DNA from: Rhodamnia argentea
Lineage: Eukaryota > Streptophyta > Magnoliopsida > Myrtales > Myrtaceae
Direction: 5' to 3'
Assembly: GCF_020921035.1 (NCBI RefSeq)
Contig: NC_063159.1
Span: 9,402,501 to 9,466,500 of the forward strand
DNA: 64,000 nt
Shown: positions 1 through 11,947 of the stretch, in pieces
Layout: each line of letters begins with the position of its first letter
Position numbering within the stretch: the first letter of the stretch is position 1
The notes under the pieces: generated by a model
Databases searched by the model: none
What the model was told of the DNA's origin: nothing
What the model saw: the letters and a program-made list of their open reading frames with translations, nothing else
Program-made: the position numbers and the translations under genes

Positions 1-630
1 TATCCTGAAATTGTTGGTTTTATTGAAGAAGAGAAGGACAAGTTTCCTTCTGTTAAAGTCCAATATGTTTTCAACTCACCACCAAAATTGATCATGCTGG
101 ATGAGGATGGCCAATTCAAAGACACGATAAGGTAACTCTCTTCTGCTAATGCTAACGGCTGTTTCCATGTGGCAGTGTATGCTTGTGGTTGAATGGAAAA
201 GGTTTCAACCTCTCTCAATATTGGGATGTTAGTGGCAGGAGAATATCATGCGTTCTTGGTTGGGTTTTTTAACCTTAAAGGCCATGTTTGTCCTCACCCC
301 TGAGGAGGATAAAAAATTTCTTTATATCGAGATGGATGATGATGAGATTTGAGATGTTGTTCATCTGATATTGAAGCAAACGTTTATTACTCACCTAATC
401 ACCATATGCATCACTCTATGGCCAATTTGTACGTTGCTGGACATGATAGATTGATAGGTCTGCTTCTCGTTGAAAATGGCTTCTTATATTTACATAGCAT
501 TAAGCAGCTAGATAAAAGTTTCCTTCCACTGGTTTTACCTTTTCTTCCTTTTGGCAGGATCGACAACTGGAAACGTGAACATGTCCTACAGTTTCTGAGA
601 GAGAAGCTTAAACCTGTTTTGCCAAAGTAA
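1..630 (+). CDS. SEP15: SEP15 / selenoprotein F-like protein, 3' part (partial gene)
   Basis: The last two coding exons are visible: 1-131 and 558-630, joined by a GT-AG intron (132-557) that splits the Arg codon. They encode the C-terminal half of the thioredoxin-like Sep15/SelM domain, including YPEIVGFIEEEKDKFPSV and IDNWKREHVLQFLREKL, ending KPVLPK and a TAA stop at 628-630. In eukaryotes this family is an ER-lumen redox protein linked to glycoprotein folding through UGGT; plant members carry Cys where animals have selenocysteine. The signal peptide, cysteine-rich segment and redox motif lie left of the window, so redox competence cannot be judged here. The family call rests on remembered similarity to plant Sep15-like proteins and on the in-frame splice junction. 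Confidence 0.85.
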
Positions 631-3600
631 AAAGAGTCAGGTTTGGCCGGAGGCGATGTTGTAGATTAGACACGATGTTCCGTTTGAACTTATTGAAGCA
701 GTCTAATGATTCTGGTATGGAAGGTAGATGCCTGATATTTATCTCTCTATAATTCTGACGACTGGTTATGTTAGAATCTCATGCGATAAAGGTTTCTCAT
801 TCTATGTGCTTTCTCTTCCTTAAATATCAGTTTTCCATTTCGGTATCATACTTAGGTATTCTTTTAGAAGCCACTAGTACTATCTTCTGTGTTTTCCCCC
901 CGTCAAAGGTAAATACGACGAGTTCAAGAAAATCCTGGCGATGTTTGTTTATCGATTCTGCTCATCTTCCTCTGCCATGCTTGTTTGTGCGCCTCTCGTG
1001 CTAGTAACAGTGTCACTGTGTGCCACCACGAACAGTGTCAGTTGAACTTGTTTGAGATATAACGTCCTGTTATTGATTGGGTGGACTCTGTTGAAAAATG
1101 ACTTAATTGAAAATGGTAGATGAGTTGGAGGACTCAGTTGCAAGATTTTGAAGTGTAAGGATCGTGCCGAAAAGCTAACGCAAGTTCAGCGAACTATGTT
1201 GCATTTTATGTATGGCAAAAGGATCCATTTGGATTGCCCTCTTCACGGGAAGATGATTAATTAAGCCAATAAACGAGCTGGCCATCTTGTTGTGCCTAGA
1301 ACCAGAACAACTTTGGGCAGGCGATCAAGATCACTGTCTCTATTTCTGGGACTTTGTACATCTATTCAAGTAGGGCTGACTTCTCAAGTTCTTATGTCAA
1401 TGATTCCAAGGTAGGTGCTTTCATGCACAAGGTCACAAAACATGAAACGTCTGCATCACAAACATCTGTCTCCACTTTTGTTACCATGAGAAAAAATCCA
1501 ACCACAGATATATTAGTGATTCTCCTTTCCTTTTTCCTGCAAAACAGCCATAGAAGGGGGGGCGGCGGGTGCGTGGTGGGGTGGGTGGTGGGAGGTTGGG
1601 GAAAGCAAAGTAGCCCAAGAACAAAATGAGGATGAAAATGCTCACTTATCCTTGGTTACAACTGGAAGAGACAATGGACAGGAAGAAATTGGGTGGACTA
1701 AACAAGACCTCGACGAAAATTACCGGCTTTCGACGGGGAAAGGTGAACTTAGATATCCGTGTGAAAGCCGGTTCGAGAACATCACTCATTCTAATACAAA
1801 AGACTACTGAAGTAAGTTGGGCTGATATTGACCGCAGATGATGCCTTGCCTCCATCAGAATCAGCAAGAACTATGCTTTTCTTCATGACCCGTTAGAGCA
1901 TTTTAGTATCACTTATTAAGGAACCCTAATTCTTGTCACTTGCAAAATGCAACGTACGATGTGAACAACCTAGCCGGTCCATACAGAAGTGTCCGAAGAA
2001 GTACCCAACCCGGGCAACCCCATTCGGCCCATACTTTTGTCTAATTCCAAGTTTAATCTCTTAGTGGCCTGATGTCACGTCAATTGGTACCTTGGCTACG
2101 GGCCATCACACGTGGCACATTTATCTGCCGCTCACCAAAATCAAATAAAAACAATAAATTTTTATTTATTCTTTGAGCCGTCATTTCTTGTACTGATGGC
2201 AAAATCTGACCCGGCTCTCCACCAATTACAGTTCACTTGCTCCACCAATGAGGTTTGTAAATCTGTTGACCAATTAGTTTGACCTTGCCCTCACCTTATA
2301 AGGAATTACTTGCTCCACTTGGGAGAATCATCTTTAGGCATCATTTATTCACCGATTTTCTTAACTTAGAAAATTATCCGATCAATACTAAATCTATTCT
2401 ACGGATGTTAATTTAGTCATTCATTTTTCAATCTTGTCGCCTTAATCATAAATCTTTATGCGAAATTTAAATATAATCATTCCAATCAATTTTCATCCGA
2501 AATCGTTCGCGTGGCAGTTCACTAATTGCCAACCGTTTAACGCGGCACACCGCCACGTTAACAATTTTCGGCAAATATTGATCAAGAGGATTTCATAGGA
2601 ATTTCGCGTCAAGGTTTAGGACTATATTGGCGAAATTGAAAAGTTTAGAATTGAATTGGCATTCATACAATCGATTTAGGACGGATTGAACAATTTCCCA
2701 TTCCTTAACGTGTATTCCTTCAATACGTCTTTGTTTATGCCACATTGATTGGAAAACAATACGTGTCACTGATTTTTTTAAAAATATATATTACATTGAG
2801 AGAATATGTATCGAGATTTATATGTGCCCCTTAGCCCTTTCCCTTTTCTATTAAGATGAAACCGATGCTAATTACCTGTTTAATGCCTAGTCTCTCTGCT
2901 CAATGAAGACTGCTTTTCCCTTTAGATTGCTAGACAAATTGATGTGGAAAATGCATGCTTTTGCTGTCGTATTATTTGTTTCGTGCATGCACACACAAGG
3001 CCGACGACCGTCCATGAACTATGTTATTATATCTGGCTCATAAAATATGTCCATTAAGCAAGAAAAGACCTGAATGACAAGCAAAAGAATTATATCCAGA
3101 TTGAGAGCCGGAAAAATAGAATATTTTTATAACCATTTGATGGAATTTTCAGGATGATCAAACTTCGAAAACCCTGTCTTAGGACATTACCACGCAAATT
3201 TGCATAGTGGCTACTGTATGAAAAATAAATTCGAACGACAACATAAATGTGCTTGAATACATGAGGCGAGGAGATCGCCAAGAGGGAGTCCAAATCTGAG
3301 CGCATCAAATATATCCAATTGAACCCACTTTCACTTAAAAACACAGCTCACACGTGCATCTCATCAGCCCCCACTCACGCTTGAACTTAGCTTAAGGCCT
3401 CATCTGCCTTAATTCATGTGTCGGGCGCTTGTCGCTTGCTCTCGACAAGTGGTATCGGAACAAATGGTCGATCGATCAACCTCTAGTCTGTTCTGTTTTT
3501 CTCCGACCCCTAATGATTGATTGTTCGGCCCCCAACATTATTAGTAACATTTAGATTCCTAATTAATAGAACGAAGACGTCAGAAGGAAGGCCCATGAAA

Positions 3601-5037
3601 TGATTTTCCGGGCATAAAAGCTGATACAGCAGCTACCAATCCCTCTACCTCTATTTTAATTTTTAGGACTACATGCCAAACTTTGGTTAGTTCACTATAT
3701 CAACAACTGTTAGAACTGCCTATGCAATACCTACTAAAATAAGAAATGTGAAATGTGGATGTTACCTTAAGACAAGACAAGCTGCGTGGTGGTGGGTCAC
3801 ACGAATGGGAAAATTAAGAAAGGAGGAGGCTGGAACAAGGACATTTCATCCAATTATATCAAAACGGATTAACTTAATAAAATTTAAAAAAAAAATAGAG
3901 AGATTTAAACTCCTTGTCTTGTTGTTTAATCACCTTTAGGAATAAAGCATCCTTTCGATGCCAATCATTACATGGTTTTTTGTGCCTTTTCCTTAGACCC
4001 CTATGTTGATTATTGGGACCATAGGAGCCTCACTAGATTAATTAATTAATTAACTAATTAATTTAATTGTAGTCATACGTAATAATATAAAGGTGGAGAT
4101 ATCGATTTGTGTACATTCGAATTGGTTATTGGCCCTAAAGCTATATCCACCGAAATGCCCTTGTGAGTTTAGAGAAATTAGCCTAGCAATAACGTCCATC
4201 TCATGCTCATTATCCAATGCTGAGGTGGAAAAAGATTGCCGCGAGAATAGTCGAGTTTTCGACGTACTATTTCCCAAAAGACCGCCGTGGTGCCGACGGC
4301 TTCAATTTAGGGAAGAAGTCAAGAGTTCAAATCCCAAACGACCTCATTATATGGGTGGAGGAAAAGGGCATCTTATGAGAGGAACCGGACCAATCCCCGT
4401 CGACCCACGGCCCCAAAAAAGAGTACTTATCGCATAGCGTCCAATTTATGAGTAAGGATCTTGCTTACGAAACAGGCATTGAAATCAAATTCTGGGACAC
4501 GATGGTTGATTGAAATACGCCAATCTTGATGGGTATCGGCCGATTTAAGATCCTCAAAACAGATACAAGAGAGAGACTAAGAAGCCTCAAATAATAGGCT
4601 AATTTGCACGATCATTACCACTTGCAAAGCAAAAAGTATACTAACTACTCTATCACAATAGACATGGAAAGTGATGTTGAAATTAACATCAAGAGCAACA
4701 TCAACTACTTATGAACATACAAAGACGTATCGGTTTTTGCATATAACCATTGAAAATGATCATGAGTAGTAGTCTTTCTTCTTCTTCTTCTTCTTTTTTA
4801 TAACAAGCACAAAAAAATATGACTTTTGAAAAATAATATGTTAAAGGTCAAACTTGATTGACCATTTAAGTCATTTTCATGAATTAAATTTTATTGAGCT
4901 GCTCTAATCTATGGACAACGAATTCTTTATCGTTATCTCTCCATTCTTGTTGCGAAAAAATACATTGTTTGTAATCTTCCTTTTGCCTCGACCTAGCTGT
5001 CCATTAATCAACATAGATTCCATAGCATAGTATTTCC
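631..5037. other. Intergenic region downstream of SEP15-like gene
   Basis: This stretch holds no recognisable gene. The first few hundred bases should be the 3' UTR and terminator region of the SEP15-like gene. Short open frames near 1354-1841 lack any recognisable domain. From about 2340 to 2720 the sequence resembles a dispersed AT-rich repeat with phrases such as 'aatttagtca' and 'gccacgtta', related to the one near 32345-32720. A SINE-like fragment lies at about 4275-4425. A (CTT)n run sits near 4775-4795. Confidence 0.6.
4275..4425 (+). repeat. Possible degraded tRNA-derived SINE
   Basis: A B-box-like sequence (gagttcaaatcccaaacg, near 4325-4342) is followed by 'aagggcatcttatgagagg' and a short A-rich end (ccccaaaaaag). 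The order of parts resembles the better-preserved SINE at 7855-8037, which has 'gattcgactcccaacgacc' and then 'gggcacttatccggtgg'. The A box is weak and I see no convincing target-site duplication, so this would be an older or truncated relative. Confidence 0.4.
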
Positions 5038-5290
5038 TAGAATAAATGTTTTATTCCTTTGCCAACCATATAATAACTATCAAACATACTACACGACAAT
5101 GGGACATTCGAGATAATTATGAAAACAGTTATAAACCTATTGCAATTGTGCCAATTCAGTCTTAAACCCTTTTTTTTTTTTTTTGACAATTCAATCTTAT
5201 ACATTTTACAATTGTGCCAATTTAGTCGTAGAATAAATGTTTTATTCCTTTGCCAACCATATAATAACTATCAAACATGCTACATGACAC
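5037..5290. repeat. Direct repeat (about 59 bp, twice) upstream of the SHR-like gene
   Basis: The sequence starting tagaataaatgttttattc occurs at about 5038-5096 and again at about 5229-5287 with only a few differences, an offset of 191 bp. Between the copies lie a T16 run and two phrases of the form 'caattgtgccaattcagtc'. The second copy ends about 255 bp before the SHR-like start codon, so it sits inside that gene's probable promoter. Confidence 0.8.
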
Positions 5291-5542
5291 TAGGAAATTC
5301 TCTAATAGGAAACATTTTCACTAATTTTTAAAGTGAAACTTCACTAATTGGGAGTGGTATGGAGATATTTCATGCAACAAGATACAAGCACAATATATTA
5401 TTATTGTTATCATTATTATTACAACCCAAGGACAACGACTCACTCTATTCTAATCGTGATTTCACTTTCTTGGCACTGATTTATACACCTTTGGGAGAGA
5501 ATTGTCTCAAAGAGTCAGAGGGGCTCCAATCCCTCCTCACAC

Positions 5543-6883
5543 ATGGACATTTCCCTCTTCACTCCCAGAGGAACCTCACCACACTTGACCAGCTGTGACC
5601 CCCAGATCATCATCGGCCATGGTCAATTAGACATGCAATTCAACAACAACAGTCAGCCTCAGAACAGCCACACGACGACTACGTCAACGAGCCGGTCGTC
5701 GGACTCGAGCGAGCTGTCCGCCATGGGTAACAAATGGGCTCCAAGGCTTCTTAGGGAGTGCGCGAGGGCGATCTCGGACAAAGATTCTACCAAGATCCAT
5801 CAGCTCCTATGGATGTTGAATGAGCTGGCCTCTCCATATGGGGATTGCGATCAGAAATTGGCTTCCTACTTCTTGCAAGCCCTCTTTTGCAAGGCGACGG
5901 ACTCTGGGCACCGGTGCTACAAAACCCTTCTCTCGGTCGCCGAGAAGAGTCATGGGTTCGATGTGGCTAGGAAGTTGATACTCAAGTTCCAGGAGGTGAG
6001 TCCGTGGACGACTTTCGGTCACGTCGCTTCGAATGGTGCAATATTGGAAGCCCTAGAAGGAGAGAGCAAGCTTCACATAATCGATATAAGCAACACGCTT
6101 TGCACTCAGTGGCCTACTTTGTTAGAATCTTTGGCCACGAGGAACGACGAGACGCCGAGGTTGAAGCTCACCGTGGTGATAACCGCTAGCGTCGCCGGTT
6201 CCGTGATGAAAGAAATAGGTCAAAGGATGGAGAAATTCGCGAGGCTCATGGGAGTGCCCTTTGAGATGAACGTGGTTAGCGGACTAAACAACCTGGGGGA
6301 GCTGACCAAGGACAAATTAGGCATCGAAGAGGACGAAGCCATCGCCATCAACTGCATCGGAGCATTGAGGAGGGTCGAAGTGGACGAAAGAGGGGAGATA
6401 ATAAGGATGTTTGGATCGTTCAAACCGAGGATCGTGACCGTCGTAGAAGAAGAAGCCGACTTTTCGAGCACGAGGGACGACTTCGTCAAGTGCTTTGAAG
6501 AGTGCCTCAAGTTCTACACCATGTACTTCGAGATGTTGGAAGAGAGCTTCGCACCGACGAGCAATGAAAGGTTGATGCTGGAGAGGGAGTGCTCAAGGAG
6601 CATAGTTAGGGTTTTGGCATGCGACGACGGGCATCACGACGGCTGCGAGGGCGAGAGAAGGGAGAGAGGGATTCAATGGTCCGAGAGGCTCAAGGAGGCT
6701 GGCTTTTCAGCTGTTGGGTTCAGCGACGACGTGGTCGACGACGTCAAGGCGCTCCTCAAGAGGTACCGGGCTGGCTGGTCGCTGGTGGTGCCGCCGCAAG
6801 GACAAGAAGATGACTCATCAGCAGGGATTTACTTGGCTTGGAAGGAGGAGCCTCTGGTTTGGGCTTCAGCCTGGAAACCCTAA
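5543..6883 (+). CDS. SHR: SHORT-ROOT-type GRAS transcription factor
   Basis: A single-exon 446-residue protein with a full GRAS domain from about residue 64 to the end. Visible landmarks are the first leucine-rich region with [20 protein letters not shown] (89-108), [20 protein letters not shown], the VHIID-type core LHIIDIS (177-183), and the SAW end [14 protein letters not shown]. The motif series is diagnostic of the SHR branch rather than of SCR, DELLA or SCL3. In Arabidopsis SHR is made in the stele, moves outward, binds SCR and sets endodermis identity. The N-terminus here is about 63 residues, Ser/Thr- and Asn-rich, against a longer Gln-rich one in Arabidopsis SHR (531 aa). It may therefore belong to a second SHR-like clade known from trees. 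The start is the first ATG after an in-frame stop. Whether it keeps root patterning or serves another tissue cannot be told from sequence. Confidence 0.9.
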   Translation: MDISLFTPRGTSPHLTSCDPQIIIGHGQLDMQFNNNSQPQNSHTTTTSTSRSSDSSELSAMGNKWAPRLLRECARAISDKDSTKIHQLLWMLNELASPYGDCDQKLASYFLQALFCKATDSGHRCYKTLLSVAEKSHGFDVARKLILKFQEVSPWTTFGHVASNGAILEALEGESKLHIIDISNTLCTQWPTLLESLATRNDETPRLKLTVVITASVAGSVMKEIGQRMEKFARLMGVPFEMNVVSGLNNLGELTKDKLGIEEDEAIAINCIGALRRVEVDERGEIIRMFGSFKPRIVTVVEEEADFSSTRDDFVKCFEECLKFYTMYFEMLEESFAPTSNERLMLERECSRSIVRVLACDDGHHDGCEGERRERGIQWSERLKEAGFSAVGFSDDVVDDVKALLKRYRAGWSLVVPPQGQEDDSSAGIYLAWKEEPLVWASAWKP

Positions 6884-7854
6884 AAGAGGGAGAGAGAGAT
6901 GACGATCTCAGTAATATCTTTTTGGCATGCACCATAGATTGCCATGGCTTATGAATACCAATATCCAACTAGGGTTTTTATTATGGCAAATTATGATCAT
7001 CACTAGCATAGTCTCTTCTCTTTGAAATCTTTCATGGAGGGGACTCATATAATTGATCATTTTCTTTTCTTTTGCTCTATGCTTTGTGCTTGGGAGTTTG
7101 TGTTGTTTTCTCTCTCTCTCTCTTTGGTTATGTATTTTTTTTATTTTTTCATTAGGTTGTTCTTGTCTGAAGGTGCTTGAACTTGTCCAAAGTTCTTCTT
7201 TGCTTTATTGGCTTCCCTTCTCTCTTTATCCCTTTGTGGGATTTTGTCAGGAAAAAGCTTCTTTGGTACTTGCAAAGTTGCAATGCATTGCTATTATCAT
7301 TGAGTTATCATTCACATACTTTTCCTAGTGGAACCTATCTTTTTCTTCTTTTCCTCTTGTCTGGCAATGAAGAAGGACATCTTACATCTCACGTTTGGAG
7401 ATCCAAAATTCACGAATTCTCACATTTCATTAATCAGGAAAGAGATGTGATGTAAGAAATCAACAAGAAATGAAACCAAAAAGAGAAAAAAGAAAGTAAT
7501 GAGGACTTCTAGATTGATGGATGATTCTAAGAATCAATCTGGACCACCTACTTACATGCTCTTTGGAACAGTTGATAGATAAGTTATGATTAAAGAAGAA
7601 GTATTCTTCTTTGAATGTAATTTACAAGACAGGAATTACATAATGTGAATTTTGTTCTTTGAATTAAGCAGCTTGTTCCTTCGACTACTCTTTTGTAGCC
7701 TCCCTTTGCCCATTTTCTATACTTTCTCTTAGGTTGATGATTGATGCTGTCACTTTCAAAACTATGGTGGTTGGGAACAAGGTCCTTCCTTAGTCTCTAG
7801 CTTTTAATTCTTAACATTATGTTACTAAATATATATCGACTATTAAGATTTGTG

Positions 7855-8037
7855 GCCAATGAGATGTTGGACGAGTTGGTTGAACTTCCCGAGCCTTAAA
7901 CAGTTAAACCGATGAGGTTCCAGATTCGACTCCCAACGACCACGTCTTAGGGCACTTATCCGGTGGCATTGGCATACTCTCATTACTCTGAGGAATAGTC
8001 CATTGCATATGGGAAACCTCGGTTATAAAAGAAAAAA
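7855..8037 (+). mobile_element. tRNA-derived SINE with 16-bp target-site duplication
   Basis: An element of about 183 bp is flanked by identical 16-bp copies of actattaagatttgtg at 7839-7854 and 8038-8053. Inside, a pol III A-box-like word (tggacgagttgg, about 7868-7879) and a B-box-like word (gattcgactccc, about 7931-7942) have the spacing expected of a tRNA-derived head. The 3' end is A-rich (ataaaagaaaaaa). Perfect flanking repeats, the internal promoter and the A-rich tail together are the signature of LINE-dependent retroposition. The intact duplication implies a fairly recent insertion. Confidence 0.85.
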
Positions 8038-8439
8038 ACTATTAAGATTTGTGAAGACGTCGGGGAGCACCGCATGGAATAGAGAATCTTACCCTCGAGA
8101 TCCTTTGAGAAATCATGTCGGCTCACCTGTCTTTGGCTTCAAATGTTTCGAACATACCGACTAATCTAGTAGAGTTAGGTTAGAAAAGCTAGTTACCCAC
8201 TAAACAATTGATCTTTACATGATTATTCATAGATAATGGTCGATAACTTTGTTCTATATTATCTCTTCTCTCTTTTTTTCGAAATAAAACTTTCGGGTGT
8301 TATCATTTAAAATTATCGGCACGTAAAGAACATAAATTTTCAGTACTTAATCTTCGATTTTATCAAACATGCCCTGATAGACTTTTTATCTATGGCAAAG
8401 GAATGATCTCCAAATCTGTACTACTCTGGGCTTTAAGGC

Positions 8440-8470
<31 letters not shown>

Positions 8471-9849
8471 GGTCGGAGTTAAGGCAAACTATGATTCGCC
8501 AACTTTTGAAACACTTCTTTTATTCTCCTCTCTCCAAATGCGGATGGACCCATTAACCCATCATCTACAAATTATTTATTTATTTGTCTACCGATTAATT
8601 AATTTGATATTAATGTTATCATTATGACTGTTGCTGTTGTTGTTATTTCAACCCCATAAAGCGAAGTAAACATTCTCTTCGCCTATTTTTTGGGACTCCA
8701 CTCATGGTTCAAATTCGAAACATAATTCCGATGACTTTTGGAATTTAGCAAGAAAATAATTGATCTGTAAGTACATATCTGGGATCGATTTTGGCTAAAT
8801 AATCTAATTCACCTACTCACTCTATACTATGTGCCACCCACCCTACGATTTCCTCTCTATTTTCAAATAAGTGTATTTTCACGACTAAGATAAACCAAAA
8901 AAAAAAAAAAAAAAAGCAACTCGAGTTGAGGATGCAATGCATAACTGCGTCTCAAAAAAAAAAAAAAAAACCCATTCTTCCTAAATTTATGATAAATAGA
9001 TTCATCATGCTTAGTTACGGGACTAATTTATCCGACGACTTGGTATGGATTCAAAGACCAAATGGAGACAAGTATTTGAAAAGGGTCTCGATTCGGATTA
9101 TTGATATTTGTTTTAAAAATGATTTTTTTTTTACATAAAGGGCTTTTATTTCGGATTAGTATTTACATTAGATTATTTTTCGGGAAGAACAGCTGTCGAT
9201 TTAAGTTTTTATTTGAGATTTTTTTTTTCAAATTGATGTGTACAAAATAAAATTGACAATGGAGAGGAGGGGAAGGCCCAGGAGGAGACCTCAGTGGCGA
9301 GCACAGGCCTAACAACCAGATCCCATTTTTGCCTTTTTGTCTCCTGGTGATTTGACCAGCATAATAATATCTATTTTTATAAAAATTTAAAAAAAAATCC
9401 ATTTTTTTTAAATTTAATTTTTTTGCTTTTATTTTTGCCGTCATTCTGTGACCCCATCTGTTTTTTTTTCATTTACATGTTTGTCGCTCAGTCCTTGATG
9501 GGGATTAATCGACAGCGCACTTTCCTCATCATGCACGCGATCCGTATAAATTTATGCGCTTCCATGTGGATGCATCATGTTCACTTGGACAAAAGAAGAA
9601 GAAGAAGAAGAGTTGTTTCTTTCTTTTTTTTCTTTTCTACCAATTGGGTTCTAAAACCTAGTAACAACATCGGAATCTAACCCGTTAGGCCCCGTTGGTT
9701 ACGTGCGGTTGATACCGTGTTTCATGAAAGTCTAGGGATAACTCGGCAGGGAACCATATCTTTAGAAGTTTTAGATTATTGGGAAAGTGAGGTATGAATG
9801 GCTAATTCCCGCTCTCTACGTCTATTCTTCTTTTAATGGTTAGGAGGAT

Positions 9850-10095
9850 ATTTCATGTGTCTAAGGGTCCGTTATGAAAGATTCAGTAAACATTTTCTTT
9901 AGAAATAATCGTTTGTATCACTTAAAATAATTATTCGATGGAATTTTTTTTTATTAATCGACAACAATTTATGCCTAACCATTTTCCTGGGCAATGAAAA
10001 TATTTTTTAAATTATTTTCATAAGTGATATAAGAGATCGTTTTCAAAAAAGTATTTTTCAAATCATTCATTTTTCGTGAAACAAATAATGCCTAA
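9850..10095. mobile_element. Hairpin AT-rich MITE-like element
   Basis: The left part (aaacattttctttagaaata, then atcacttaaaataatt) and the right part (aattattttcataagtgata, then tcaaatcattcatttttcgt) are imperfect reverse complements, so the whole piece can fold into a long hairpin. There is no coding capacity. Related sequence appears near 11570-11670, 22270-22480, 32690-32770 and 50240-50760, which points to a dispersed non-autonomous family. Confidence 0.6.
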
Positions 10096-10550
10096 GTTTG
10101 TCTCGTGTACCGACAAATGCAGGTCCCAGTGCTCAGTGAATATCGCCTAAGAATCACCGGTACTCTCCGAGAGTCTGTATGTCGAGTTCGACACTCTCCG
10201 ATACTCCGACACTCCCCGATACTCTCCCGATATTCTCTGACATGCGACCGACACATGGTCAATGCTTCGGACATACCAGCGACACTCAAATTCGAGATCG
10301 TGACACACCATTTGGACATACACGGGGTCAATTTTAAACATTTTCAATAAATTAATGGTCAAAATATAAATTCATCAAAAATATATATACTTAACTCATA
10401 TACCCAGCCACCCAACATTAATATATTGAGCCATAAAAAAAAAATCTAATCGTAAATCCTAACATAAGAAGAATAAGACGCAACTCACCTCAAATATTTT
10501 TATAAGTACATGATAAATACGACGTATTTTTTGAGAAATGACGTGTCGGC

Positions 10551-10590
10551 GTGTCGTGTCGTGTCGTGTCGTGTCGTGTCATGTCATGTC
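10551..10590 (+). repeat. Pentanucleotide microsatellite (GTGTC)n
   Basis: Six consecutive GTGTC units at 10551-10580 are followed by two ATGTC units. They lie within a wider zone (from about 10092) rich in GACAC, CTCCGA and GTGTC words. The array ends about 60 bp before the distal eL38-like promoter copy. Confidence 0.85.
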
Positions 10591-10648
10591 GCATAGTATA
10601 TATAAGTGTCGGTGATACTTAGAATATAGTGAGTCACCCGGTCTCTAG

Positions 10649-10912
10649 CCATTAGATTCTCCTCCTCAACTTCTTCTTCTCACGTGATCAATCCATGAAA
10701 GAATCCATCAGCAGTATTTGGGCCTGAAAAGTTAGATGATGGGCCTGGGCCAAGAAGCTTGAGACCATTATCTTGGGCCCAACAAATCAAAGCCTGATTT
10801 TGGAATTTTTAGGGTTTTGTTCTTGTGAATGAATTGGGTAATAAAAGAGAATCACAAGCCCATGGCTTTGAGCGTGCCGACTTCTCTCCGGAGCTTTTTG
10901 CAATTAAGACAA
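10649..10912 (+). promoter_or_regulatory. Distal copy of the eL38 promoter/leader
   Basis: This stretch matches the promoter and leader directly upstream of eL38 (about 11948-12150) in order and wording: attagattctc, tttgggcct, gatgggcctgg, ttgggcccaac, caaagcctgattt, a telo-box-like tttttagggttttg, and then cttctctccggagctt, which matches cttctgtccggagctt in the proximal copy. It keeps TGGGCC site II motifs and the telo box, both typical of plant ribosomal protein genes, but no eL38 coding sequence follows. It could be a relic or an alternative upstream promoter. Confidence 0.75.
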
Positions 10913-10919
10913 GGGGGGA

Positions 10920-11345
10920 AAAAAACACACCAAAAACCCTAAATTATACCCACCGTGATACATTTACCCCAATTTTTTTTTTGTGATATCAAAAACCCCA
11001 AACCACTGTGACATAGTTACTCTAAACTTTTTTTGGTGACACCAAAAATTTCAAATTATGTTCACCGTGACACATTTGTCCCAATTTTTTTTGTGACACA
11101 AAAAACTCCAAAATTTTAGGCGTGTGACAAAGTTATCTCAAATTTTGAGGTAAATGTGTCACGCGGATAGTTTAGGATTTTTAATGGCACAAGAAAAAAA
11201 TCAGGGTAAATGTGTTATAATGGTACGGGTTTCGGATAAATGTATCGCATGAATATAAGTTTAGAGTTTTTGTGTCCCAAGAAAAAAAAATTGAGGTAAA
11301 TGTGTCACAATGTGCATAGTTTGAGATTTTTTGTCGCTTTTACCC
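10920..11345. repeat. Palindromic array of 70-90-bp units
   Basis: From about 10920 to 11130 several units of the form 'caaaaaccc(t)aaatt..accgtgacacatttaccccaattttttttgtgacac' follow each other. From about 11140 the same unit appears repeatedly as its reverse complement ('gaggtaaatgtgtcac ... tagtttaggattttt'). The block is therefore an inverted repeat whose arms are themselves tandem repeats. It has no coding capacity and lies between the two eL38 promoter copies. Confidence 0.8.
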
Positions 11346-11947
11346 TTAAGATAACAAAAAGGAACAATGTTCGAGTTTACGAAGCAAAGTACATAGTCCG
11401 TTGTTAAAAAAATATATTTTTTCCTAAATTTTTAATAAGTGCATCCATCATGCTTCGTATGGAACCAATGACCAAATGGATGTATTCGAAAGGATCTCGA
11501 TACAAATTATCAATATTTAAGTGAAAATGATTTCCTGCATAATTATTCTAAGAGAATATTTATTTTCGAGGATGATAAAAGTATTTTTTGGTCATTCAAT
11601 TTTTGCAAGCGATGCAAGTGATTATTTCTAAGAAAATGTTTTCTAACTCGTTCATTTCAAAGAGATAAACGCGTCCTAAAAGCATCACGGACTATCGGTT
11701 CGAAATTTTTACTGGACGAACCCTTTTTGTTTTTGTCGATCGAGTTTGACAACATAGCAATAACACCAAATCTAATTTGTCACATCTTGTCGATCGTGCG
11801 TGACTTATTCATGATATCGCCATTCACGGAGTCCTTGAAAATAACTTATAGGAAGCCACAGGACTCACCGAATCTACGATCGTTTGATTTACTGCTCAGT
11901 CAAGAGTCAACCCAATGGATTTACGACCCAGAAAAAAAAAAAAAAGA

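Larger units (their letters stand above)
6884..10648. other. Intergenic region between SHR-like gene and eL38 promoter copies
   Basis: No gene is recognised. About 6884-7500 is the probable SHR 3' UTR, with CT-rich runs. A SINE with target-site duplication is at 7855-8037. Long T and A runs occur at about 8443-8470, 8897-8915 and 8954-8970. A hairpin AT-rich repeat lies at 9850-10095. The stretch 10092-10640 is rich in GTGTC/GACAC words and ends in a GTGTC microsatellite. A piece at about 8955-9140 ('ttcctaaatttatgataaa ... catcatgcttag ... gggtctcgattcgg') recurs diverged at about 11400-11545. Confidence 0.6.

Noticed and set aside
7868..7945. Functional tRNA gene
   Set aside because: A and B box words are present but no cloverleaf with an acceptor stem and anticodon loop can be drawn; the flanking duplication shows it is a SINE head.
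10551..10590. CRISPR-like or telomeric array
   Set aside because: It is a simple pentanucleotide microsatellite without spacers and does not match the plant telomere repeat.
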